A stretch of 45,351 nt of DNA from Planctomycetaceae bacterium (lineage in GTDB: Bacteria; Planctomycetota; Planctomycetia; Planctomycetales; Planctomycetaceae). The translations under genes and the position numbers were made by a program. Numbering within the stretch: the first letter of the stretch is position 1; every line of letters begins with the position of its first letter. A model generated the notes under the pieces. It was given only the letters and a program-made list of their open reading frames with translations, was not told where the DNA came from and did not search any database. The stretch covers positions 1 through 45,351 of the forward strand of contig JANSXP010000057.1 in assembly GCA_024742875.1 (NCBI GenBank), written 5' to 3'. This document shows positions 31,479-38,836 of this stretch, piece after piece.

Positions 31479-32771
31479 TCAGTTTCCCAGACAATACAGG
31501 TGACCGAACGAACGCACAAACAGACAGCCGGCAGCAGCGGACAGCGAGGCGCGACCGCCTTCTTCCAGCTTGTTTTCGGCCACAATTTCGAACTCATCAG
31601 CCGCCCGGACCACGGTCACGGTTCCCTCTTCACTGGAAAAGTAAATCAGCCCATTGGCGGTGATCGGCGAGGTTACGTGGGTGCCCCCGACGCGGCCTTT
31701 CCAGATTTCTTCACCACTGGCCGCATCCACACAAATGGCGACTCCACTGTCTGTGATCATGTAGATACGATTGCCAATCAGCAGCGGTGAGGCAAGACGG
31801 GAATTTCCCTTAGCCCGATTCCAGTCGACATGCGTGTCGGTCACGTCGCCCGTTGTGGTGTCATCCAGTCTGACGGCCATCAGATTGGCACCACGTGAAC
31901 CGGTGTTGAGAATGGCGTGTGTGTTCGTAAACGCCGGCGGGGCGGCCGCGTTGTAGTCATCGTGCCGGATCGTCCAGACTTCCTTTCCGGTCAACGCGTC
32001 GTATCCGAAGGCGGCGCGGGAGCCCACACTCACCACTTGGGTCCGTCCGGCGACCTCCACCAGCGCCGGTGTGCTGTAGGCTTTGCGAAGATCGCCTTCA
32101 CGTTTGGGATTGCCATCCTTGTCCAGATCTCCGTAATCCGTGGAGCGGGCCGTCTTCCATTGTGTTTCGCCCGTATGCTTGTTGAGCGCTGTGAGAAACT
32201 GCGCGTCGATTCCATCAAACGTGAGAATCAGCAGGTCGCCAAACACAATGGGGGAGGAACCGGGACCTCGAAAGTGTCGCACATTGATATCCCGCCGCTG
32301 CCACACCACTTCAAGGGTCTCAGGATTCAGCCGAGCCGTGCCGTACGTGCCGAAGTGGACATAGACCGCGTCGTTCTCCAGCGCGCACGACGGCGAGGCA
32401 TACGTATTGATGGGGTTGTTCAGTGGCTCCGGGTCGGCATTTTCAAACAGCAGACGGTGCGCCAGCAGTTTGCCGGTGGACTGATCAAGGCAGTCCACAT
32501 ACTGCTGCTTTCCATCCTTCGTCGCCGACGTGAGCCAGATCCTGCCACCACCAATAATGGGCGTGGAATGTCCAAACCCCTCGAGTTTCTGTTTCCAGCG
32601 AATGCCGGTGCCCGCCGCTTCGTCAAATTTCACCGGCAGACCTGCGGCATCCGCAGATGCGACATGTCCGTTGTTGGTCGGGCCGCCACGCAGGGGCCAC
32701 GAGGCATCATCCGCAACAGCGGTGACAGGAAGAGAACAGAACACAAGTGCAGCAAAGCCGGGACGAATCAT
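31479..32771 (-). CDS. Exported PQQ-like beta-propeller protein
   Basis: A 430-residue periplasmic or surface beta-propeller of the PQQ_2 type. It has a signal peptide (1-19, MIRPGFAALVFCSLPVTAV) followed by WPLRGGPTNNGH, the usual opening of these proteins. Blade motifs of the form ALNKHTGETQWK and DALTGKEVWTIR recur through the chain, giving about seven or eight blades. Such proteins may be PQQ enzymes or simple scaffolds; no catalytic calcium-binding pattern can be claimed. I place the start at ATG 32771; the frame is open for 48 codons upstream but that region looks non-coding, and no strong ribosome site is visible. It is likely co-transcribed with the DUF1080 gene downstream. Confidence 0.88.
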   Translation of the reverse strand: MIRPGFAALVFCSLPVTAVADDASWPLRGGPTNNGHVASADAAGLPVKFDEAAGTGIRWKQKLEGFGHSTPIIGGGRIWLTSATKDGKQQYVDCLDQSTGKLLAHRLLFENADPEPLNNPINTYASPSCALENDAVYVHFGTYGTARLNPETLEVVWQRRDINVRHFRGPGSSPIVFGDLLILTFDGIDAQFLTALNKHTGETQWKTARSTDYGDLDKDGNPKREGDLRKAYSTPALVEVAGRTQVVSVGSRAAFGYDALTGKEVWTIRHDDYNAAAPPAFTNTHAILNTGSRGANLMAVRLDDTTTGDVTDTHVDWNRAKGNSRLASPLLIGNRIYMITDSGVAICVDAASGEEIWKGRVGGTHVTSPITANGLIYFSSEEGTVTVVRAADEFEIVAENKLEEGGRASLSAAAGCLFVRSFGHLYCLGN

Positions 32772-32977
32772 CTGTGCGTCGATCAAGAGGCGGGAAGTGG
32801 GCAGTGGGGGCAGTCGGTCGGTTGAAGGCGAAAACACTCGCACCAGAACTTTCCAGCACAACAGCATAACGTGCCGACTGACCTGAAGCGAACGCCGCAC
32901 AGAATCCGGCGACACACAAGGGACTCATGGCCGACTCGCAGCCGACTCATGGCCGATGACCACTCGTCTGATTCCGG

Positions 32978-34522
32978 TCAGTCGGGCCCCACATACGCTT
33001 CAATCGCTGTGAGGATGCCGTCCCAGGTATGGCGTTCTGCCTCAACGTCAACCACCAGTCCCGCCCCGCGGGCTGCGGCCGTCGTCACCGGACTGATGCT
33101 TGCGATTTTCACGCCACATCCTGCCTGCGTCAGTTCATATCGCTGCAGCCCCTCGGCAAACTGTCGGGCAATGGCCGGGCTACTTAGTCCTATCCAGTGC
33201 AACTCGCCGCGCTGCAGCAGCGTCAGTCCCGCGGGCGACCATTGCTCCACATCCTCGTTGTTGTACACAACGACCTGCTGCAGTGTTCCCCCCGCCTTCT
33301 CAATGGCATCAGGCAGGACATCACGAACCCGACTCGCACAGGGCCACAGCACGCGACGCCCGTTCACCTGGGGGGCCAGCACTTCCGCGAGCGCTTCGGC
33401 ACGAAATGTCTCGGGCACCACATCGGGCGAGATTCCAAACTGCTGCAGGGCTGCCACGACAGATGGCCCGATCGCTGCCACCTGCGCCTGTCCCAGCGAG
33501 CGACTGTCTTTGCCGGCTGCCTGCAACTGCCCGAAGAAATGTTCCACCGCATTACCACTGGTAAAAATCAGCCAATCGAAAGTCGGCAGCTGGTCCATCG
33601 CTGCGTGCAGATCCCGCTGCTGCTCGGTGGTGGGGCCAGACACAGAAATCATCGGCAGGTGAACGGGAGCTCCGGAACGCTGGCAAATCTGCGTGGCCAC
33701 ATGCTCCGCCTGCTGCTCGGCCCGCGTGATGCCGATGTTCAGTCCAAACAGCGGCCGACCTTCAAACCACGAATGGGCGTCCCGCAGATTGACACATTCA
33801 CCCACCACAATGAGCGAAGGGGGCACCAGCCCGGCCGCCTTAACGTCCTGGGCGAGGGTGGCCAGTGTGCCCGTGACGACGCGCTGCTGTGGCAAGGACG
33901 CCCTGCAGATGACGGCCGCGGGCGTAGTGGATGGTTTGCCGTTATCGATCAATTCGCGGCAGATGATGTCAACACGCCCCAGGCCCATGTAGAACACCAC
34001 CGTGCCGGGAAACGCGGCCAGCGCCGCATAATCCAGATGGCTGGTGCCGCGGGTGGGATCTTCATGGCCCGTCACAAAGGCGACCGCTGAGGCAATCTGG
34101 CGGTGTGTAAACGAAAAGCCGGCGTACTCTCCCGCTGCCGTGGCGGACGTGATGCCCGGCACCACCTCATAGTCCACGCCGGCGGCTGCCAGCGCGGCGG
34201 CCTCTTCACTGCCTCGCCCAAAGATGTAGGGGTCACCGCCTTTGAGCCGTACGACCATGCGCCCCCGCCGGGCCTCAGCCACCAGTCGGTCGTTGATTTC
34301 TTCCTGAGGCACGATCCTTTGACCAGACGTGCGGGTGCGGGCCGTGCGTTCGCACTCACCTGTGGCCAGCCGCAGCAGCAGGGGATTCACCAGACCGTCG
34401 TACAGCACAACGTCGGCAGCCGCCAGCAACTCGGCCCCCCGCAAGGTGAGCAGTCCCGGGTCTCCGGGGCCAGCCCCCACAAGGTAAACTTTTCCGGTTG
34501 AGGTACTGTTTTGATCCGTCAT
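32978..34522 (-). CDS. Uroporphyrinogen-III C-methyltransferase/uroporphyrinogen-III synthase fusion (CobA-HemD)
   Basis: A 514-residue bifunctional cytoplasmic enzyme. The N-terminal half (about 10-250) is a SAM-dependent uroporphyrinogen-III methyltransferase: VYLVGAGPGDPGLLTLRG (12-29), RLKGGDPYIFGRG (near 92-104), VPGITSA (near 122). It forms precorrin-2 for sirohaem and cobalamin. The C-terminal half (about 255-514) matches HemD, which closes the uroporphyrinogen-III ring, with GITRAEQQA, a WLIFTSGNAV motif and a final HWIGLSSPAIA segment. Such CobA-HemD fusions occur in many bacteria. No ribosome site stands out before the ATG at 34522. B12 made from this branch would feed the window's own MetH. 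Confidence 0.93.
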   Translation of the reverse strand: MTDQNSTSTGKVYLVGAGPGDPGLLTLRGAELLAAADVVLYDGLVNPLLLRLATGECERTARTRTSGQRIVPQEEINDRLVAEARRGRMVVRLKGGDPYIFGRGSEEAAALAAAGVDYEVVPGITSATAAGEYAGFSFTHRQIASAVAFVTGHEDPTRGTSHLDYAALAAFPGTVVFYMGLGRVDIICRELIDNGKPSTTPAAVICRASLPQQRVVTGTLATLAQDVKAAGLVPPSLIVVGECVNLRDAHSWFEGRPLFGLNIGITRAEQQAEHVATQICQRSGAPVHLPMISVSGPTTEQQRDLHAAMDQLPTFDWLIFTSGNAVEHFFGQLQAAGKDSRSLGQAQVAAIGPSVVAALQQFGISPDVVPETFRAEALAEVLAPQVNGRRVLWPCASRVRDVLPDAIEKAGGTLQQVVVYNNEDVEQWSPAGLTLLQRGELHWIGLSSPAIARQFAEGLQRYELTQAGCGVKIASISPVTTAAARGAGLVVDVEAERHTWDGILTAIEAYVGPD

Positions 34523-34764
34523 GAATCGACCAATGCCGCAATGAAGCCTGTTTCACAAGCCGCTTTGTAGAGAATCTCATGCCGGGTTCCTAGAATGCCG
34601 TATGAAGTCGCAGAACCGGGACATTTGCCCGCTGTGTCGTTACTAATGGCGGGGATGTCCCAACGGTGCGTGATTTCTGAACTGTCATGTCCCATCAGCC
34701 ATGACCTATCCGTGACGACCAGCATTCGCTGCAGCAAATATCGCTCTGGAGGAGTTCCTTTCCA

Positions 34765-35475
34765 ATGGCCACAGAAACATCGCTGGCATTTCAGCACCTC
34801 CATCAGCTGTTGCAGGAACTGGAAGATGCGCAGTACATGCTGGGGCATGGCCCCAAGAGAATTGCCGCGGCGGAAAAGAAACTGACACTGGCCGAACAGG
34901 CCTCAGCCGATCAGCGCGACAAAATTCAGCAGATGAAGAAAAAGGCGGACGAAGCGTCGCTGAATCTGAAGACGCGGGAAGCCGACATCCAGAAACATCA
35001 GGGTCGCCTGAACGAAGCCGGGTCCAATAAAGAGTACGAGATCATCACGGACCAGATCAACGGTCTGAAAGAGTCGTGTGCTCAGCTGGAAGACGAGATC
35101 CTCGTCATGCTGTCGGATGTGGATGATGCGGGTGGCCAGCTGGAAACTCTGCAGCAGGAAGTGGCCGACCAGCAGGGTCGCGTGAAAGACATTCAGGCCG
35201 ACGTCTCTGCCAAAGAGCCGGGACTGAAAGAAAACATTGCCCGTCTGGAAGGTGAAGTGGCCGAAGCGGAAAAAATCATGCCCGCCGGTGAAGGCAAGTC
35301 GGCCTATCAACGACTCAAGGCGTCGCAGGGAGCCTCCGGGATGTCCAAAGTGGAAGAGGGCTACTGCGCAGAGTGCAACACGGCCGTCACACCACAGGAC
35401 GCCATTCGCCTGAACATGGGCGAATTCTGCCTGTGTCGCGCGTGCGGTCGTGTGCTGTACCGGGTGGACGCGTAA
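34765..35475 (+). CDS. Coiled-coil protein with C4-type zinc ribbon (zf-RING_7 family)
   Basis: A 236-residue cytoplasmic protein. Residues 1-170 form a long helical hairpin rich in coiled-coil heptads, with the family's SNKEYEIITDQI (87-98) at the turn; the C-terminal part is a zinc ribbon with CAEC (201-204) and CRAC (224-227). The role is not settled; homologues have been linked to nucleic acid binding or secretion. The ATG at 34765 has a strong ribosome site, GGAGGAG, ten bases upstream. It is divergent from the CobA-HemD gene, 242 bases away. Length and cysteine spacing are normal for the family. Confidence 0.9.
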   Translation: MATETSLAFQHLHQLLQELEDAQYMLGHGPKRIAAAEKKLTLAEQASADQRDKIQQMKKKADEASLNLKTREADIQKHQGRLNEAGSNKEYEIITDQINGLKESCAQLEDEILVMLSDVDDAGGQLETLQQEVADQQGRVKDIQADVSAKEPGLKENIARLEGEVAEAEKIMPAGEGKSAYQRLKASQGASGMSKVEEGYCAECNTAVTPQDAIRLNMGEFCLCRACGRVLYRVDA

Positions 35476-35570
35476 CCGAAAGCCATAAACGGTGACCGGC
35501 CGTAGCGACCGGGCACCAGGCTATTCAGGACGGAAGTCAGCGCAACAGGAACGCCGGCGCAACGAGAACG

Positions 35571-36362
35571 TCACCGCAACGACAGCGTCCCGCCATCCAC
35601 CGGATGCACGCTGCCGGTGACAAACGACGCTTCATCGCTACATAGAAACAGGACCGCCACGGCCAGTTCGCGAGGTTCTGCCATCCGGCCAATGGGCTGA
35701 AAGGCGGACAGTTTGGCCAGCATTTCCTGTTCCTGACCAGGGTAGTTGGCCGCCACAAAGCCATCCACAAACGGCGTACGCACGCGGCCGGGCAGCACGG
35801 CATTGCAGCGAATTCCCTGATCCACATAGTCTTTGGCCACGGAGTATGTCAGCGCTGTGATGGCCCCTTTGCTGGTGGAATAGGCGAACCGCTCGGCCAG
35901 CCCAAACCACGACACGGTGGAGGCGATATTGCAGATCGCCGCGCCGGCTCTCATGTGCGGAATCACGGCCCGGCAGCAGTTGTAGGTGCCCTTCACATTC
36001 ACCGCCATCACACGGTCAAAGTCGTCCTCGGTGGTGCTCGTCACGGTACCAACGTGTGCGACGCCCGCGTTGTTGACGAGAATATCGATTCCGCCAGAGC
36101 GGCCTCCGCTGTCTGTCTTCTCTGGCAGACCGATGTCCTGCACGGCAGCGTCCACGGCCCGCTGATCAGTGATATCACAGGGGACAAAGCGGGCGCTGCC
36201 ACCAGCAGCCGTGATTTGCTGCACAGCCATGGTCGCGGCGGTCGTATCAACGTCAAAGATCACGACGTGAGCGCCCTGTTCGGCAAACAGTTCGCTGATC
36301 GCCCGGCCAATTCCCGATGCACCGCCGGTGACAATTGCCGTTTTCTCATCCAGCCGTAACAC
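35571..36362 (-). CDS. Short-chain dehydrogenase/reductase, possible sugar dehydrogenase
   Basis: A 263-residue classical SDR oxidoreductase. It has TGGASGIG (12-19) for NAD(P) binding, NNAG (97-100), Ser148, and the YxxxK motif as YSTSK (161-165). I place the start at GTG 36362, because AGGAG (36370-36374) lies seven bases before it and the Rossmann strand starts right after; the frame stays open 82 codons upstream but lacks such a site. A six- to ten-residue loop, EKTDSGGRSGG, before IDILVNNAG is longer than usual. The gene is divergent from a sugar-acid dehydratase 81 bases away, so a hydroxyl of a sugar or sugar lactone is a likely substrate; this is inference. Confidence 0.88.
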   Translation of the reverse strand: MLRLDEKTAIVTGGASGIGRAISELFAEQGAHVVIFDVDTTAATMAVQQITAAGGSARFVPCDITDQRAVDAAVQDIGLPEKTDSGGRSGGIDILVNNAGVAHVGTVTSTTEDDFDRVMAVNVKGTYNCCRAVIPHMRAGAAICNIASTVSWFGLAERFAYSTSKGAITALTYSVAKDYVDQGIRCNAVLPGRVRTPFVDGFVAANYPGQEQEMLAKLSAFQPIGRMAEPRELAVAVLFLCSDEASFVTGSVHPVDGGTLSLR

Positions 36363-36443
36363 TTGGAGTCTCCTGATTGTCGTCGAAACAGGCTTTCGCC
36401 AGTGATTGACGCTAACGCAATTCCGAGGTGACAGCAAACCCTG

Positions 36444-38231
36444 ATGAATCAAGACGCAGATCCAGCCGCCGTCCCACTGCGCAGCCAGCAGTGGTTCAAT
36501 GTGCCGGGCGATCCCGGCATGACGGCCATCTATGTGGAACGATACCTGAACTTCGGACTCACGCGGGAAGAACTGCAGTCCGGCAGGCCGGTGGTGGGCA
36601 TCGCGCAAACCGGCAGCGATTTATCTCCCTGCAATCGCATCCACCTGCAAACGGTCGAGCGTGCACGAGACGGCATTCGTGACGCCGGTGGACTGCCACT
36701 CGTCTTTCCCGTACATCCGATTCAGGAAAGCTGCCGCCGCCCCACTGCCGCGCTCGATCGCAACCTGGCCTATCTGGGGCTGGTCGAAATTCTGCACGGC
36801 TATCCGTTTGACAGTGTGATCCTCACAGCCGGCTGCGACAAGACCACGCCCGCCGGGCTGATGGCCGCAGCCACCACCAACCTGCCCGCCATCGTGATGT
36901 CCGGCGGGCCTATGCTGGACGGCTGGTTCAATGGACGGCTGACCGGTTCCGGCATGGCCACCTGGGAAGCACGTCGGCAGTACGCCGCCGGGCAGATTGA
37001 CTATGAAGGCTTTATGGATCTTGTGTGCTCCACCACCACCAGTCCTGGCCACTGCAACACCATGGGCACCGCATTGACGATGAACTGTCTGGCCGAAGCG
37101 CTGGGCATGTCACTGCCAGGCAGCGCATCGATCCCCGCCGCCTACCGCGAACGACTGCAGTCGGCCTATCGCACGGGCGTACGCGCTGTTGAGATCGCCA
37201 GAGAAGGACTCACCCCGTCAAAAATTCTCACGCGAGAGGCGTTTGAAAACGCGGTCATCGTCAATTCGGCCATCGGTGGGTCCACCAACGCACCGCCGCA
37301 TTTAACGGCCATCGCCCGGCACATGGGTGTGGAACTAAATGTCAATGACTGGGAGGCCCTCGGTTACGATGTGCCACTGCTGGTGAACTGCCAGCCGGCC
37401 GGACATTATCTGGGAGAAGCCTTCCACCGCGCAGGGGGCGTTCCAGCGGTGATGAATGAACTGCAGCGGCAAAATCGCCTGCATACAGAGGCGGCCACGA
37501 TTTCCGGAAACACGGTCGGAGCCAACACGGCTGGACGAACGGCCTCCGATCGTGACGTCATCCGTGACATTGATGAACCGCTGATGGAACAGGCCGGCTT
37601 TATGGTGCTTGCGGGCAACCTGTTTGACTCCGCCCTGATGAAGACCTGTGTGATCAGCGAAGATTTTCGCCAGCGTTATCTGTCAGATGCCGAGCATCCC
37701 AACTGCTTTGACGCCCGCGTCATTGTGTTTGAAGGTCCGGAAGACTACCACGCCCGCATCGACGATCCGGACCTGCAGATCGACGAAACGTGTCTGCTGG
37801 CCATTCGTGGCTGCGGGCCGGTGGGCTATCCGGGTAGCGGCGAAGTGGTCAACATGACGCCCCCCGCTCACCTGCTCAAACAGGGCGTGCCGTATCTGCC
37901 CACGCTTGGAGACGGGCGACAAAGCGGAACATCTGCCAGCCCGTCAATGCTGAATGTGTCGCCCGAATCGGCCGTTGGCGGAAATCTGGCCCTGCTGCAA
38001 ACCGGAGACACTGTCCGCATTGACCTGAATGCCCGCACGGTCAATCTGCTCGTCGACGACGCCGAGCTGCAACAGCGTCGCTCTGACTATGTGCCACCGG
38101 AACTGCAGCATCAGACTCCCTGGCAGCAGATGTATCGCGGCTGCGTGGGGCAGCTGTCGACCGGTGGATGTATCGAATTCGCCACAAAGTACCGTGACGT
38201 GGCGTCCGATCTGCCGCGGCATAATCACTGA
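36444..38231 (+). CDS. IlvD/Edd-family dehydratase, probable sugar-acid (xylonate/arabonate-type) dehydratase
   Basis: A 595-residue iron-sulfur dehydratase that removes water from a sugar acid, giving a 2-keto-3-deoxy product. Cys63 (SDLSPCNRIH), Cys131 (AGCDKTTPA) and Cys204 (GHCNTMGTA) are the three cluster ligands of the family, and this layout matches the [2Fe-2S] sugar-acid dehydratases; true IlvD or Edd remain possible. TGSGMATWEARRQYAAG (167-183) also fits the sugar-acid branch. The ATG at 36444 has a weak GAGG about 15 bases before it. The gene is divergent from the SDR; together they would suit the Weimberg/Dahms-type route. The conserved PVGYPGSGEV near the C-terminus is present. 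Confidence 0.9.
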   Translation: MNQDADPAAVPLRSQQWFNVPGDPGMTAIYVERYLNFGLTREELQSGRPVVGIAQTGSDLSPCNRIHLQTVERARDGIRDAGGLPLVFPVHPIQESCRRPTAALDRNLAYLGLVEILHGYPFDSVILTAGCDKTTPAGLMAAATTNLPAIVMSGGPMLDGWFNGRLTGSGMATWEARRQYAAGQIDYEGFMDLVCSTTTSPGHCNTMGTALTMNCLAEALGMSLPGSASIPAAYRERLQSAYRTGVRAVEIAREGLTPSKILTREAFENAVIVNSAIGGSTNAPPHLTAIARHMGVELNVNDWEALGYDVPLLVNCQPAGHYLGEAFHRAGGVPAVMNELQRQNRLHTEAATISGNTVGANTAGRTASDRDVIRDIDEPLMEQAGFMVLAGNLFDSALMKTCVISEDFRQRYLSDAEHPNCFDARVIVFEGPEDYHARIDDPDLQIDETCLLAIRGCGPVGYPGSGEVVNMTPPAHLLKQGVPYLPTLGDGRQSGTSASPSMLNVSPESAVGGNLALLQTGDTVRIDLNARTVNLLVDDAELQQRRSDYVPPELQHQTPWQQMYRGCVGQLSTGGCIEFATKYRDVASDLPRHNH

Positions 38232-38266
38232 GCGGCTGCCTGCGAACGCATCTGGCTGCGGCCCCG

Positions 38267-38623
38267 TCAGGGCGAATGCGGCACCGAGCGAAACCGACTG
38301 ATCGACTCAATCGCCCAGCCGGGATACAAACCGCCAAGCAGTTCTGAGTAGTTTTCGAACAGTCGTCGCATGGGCGTTTTTGCGCGGACAGACGACTTCA
38401 CCTGCAGGCGGGAACCGGTCGTGCGCCGAACCATCTGAATGCGGATGGTTTCCATCAGCATGCCTTCGCAGTCGTGAGTGTGCTGGTGGCTGTCATCCGC
38501 ATGCGGTGCGGGACTGGCATTCTCTGCCGCCGCGCGACTGTCATCCGATGTGCGGCTGTCATCCGATGTGCGACTGTCATCCGATGTGCGACTGTCATCC
38601 GCCGGATTGCTGGCATCGCTCAT
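38267..38623 (-). CDS. Small protein with DDSRTS repeats and a histidine/cysteine patch
   Basis: A 118-residue protein I do not recognise. The ATG at 38623 has a near-perfect ribosome site, AGGAGGT (38629-38635), five bases upstream, so it is a real gene. Residues 9-30 are three and a half copies of DDSRTS, encoded by an 18-base tandem repeat. Then comes a metal-friendly stretch (HADDSHQHTHDCEG, 41-54), and a basic C-terminal half (about 58-118) with MVRRTTGSRLQVKSSVRAK and FENYSELLGGLYPGW, probably a small folded domain. There is no signal peptide. It is convergent with the dehydratase and divergent from the cytochrome/WD40 gene. The number of repeats may vary among strains. Confidence 0.75.
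   Translation of the reverse strand: MSDASNPADDSRTSDDSRTSDDSRTSDDSRAAAENASPAPHADDSHQHTHDCEGMLMETIRIQMVRRTTGSRLQVKSSVRAKTPMRRLFENYSELLGGLYPGWAIESISRFRSVPHSP
38535..38606. repeat. 18-base tandem repeat inside the small repeat gene
   Basis: Three units of CGACTGTCATCCGATGTG begin at 38535, 38553 and 38571 (one base differs in the second) and a partial fourth follows to 38606. Each unit is six codons, so gain or loss of units keeps the frame. This is typical of slippage-prone coding minisatellites. Confidence 0.85.
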
Positions 38624-38836
38624 AGCGAACCTCCTGTAACGAACTGGTGATTACACAGGTAACGATTTTTGCGCAGATTTCTTACTCCGGAATTTGCCCA
38701 GTTCGTCAATTTTCACACAGACTTCGCCATCTGCTGCAGCCTGTAAACGTCGGCAGAATTCGGTAAGCTGGCTTCTGGCAGGCCGGTGACATTTCGGCCA
38801 CATTCGTGTCTGGTGGATTACCAAAAGGACTTCCGC

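Noticed and set aside
38535-38606. Possible CRISPR-like array
   Set aside because: The 18-base units abut with no spacers and are in frame inside a coding region, so this is a coding minisatellite.
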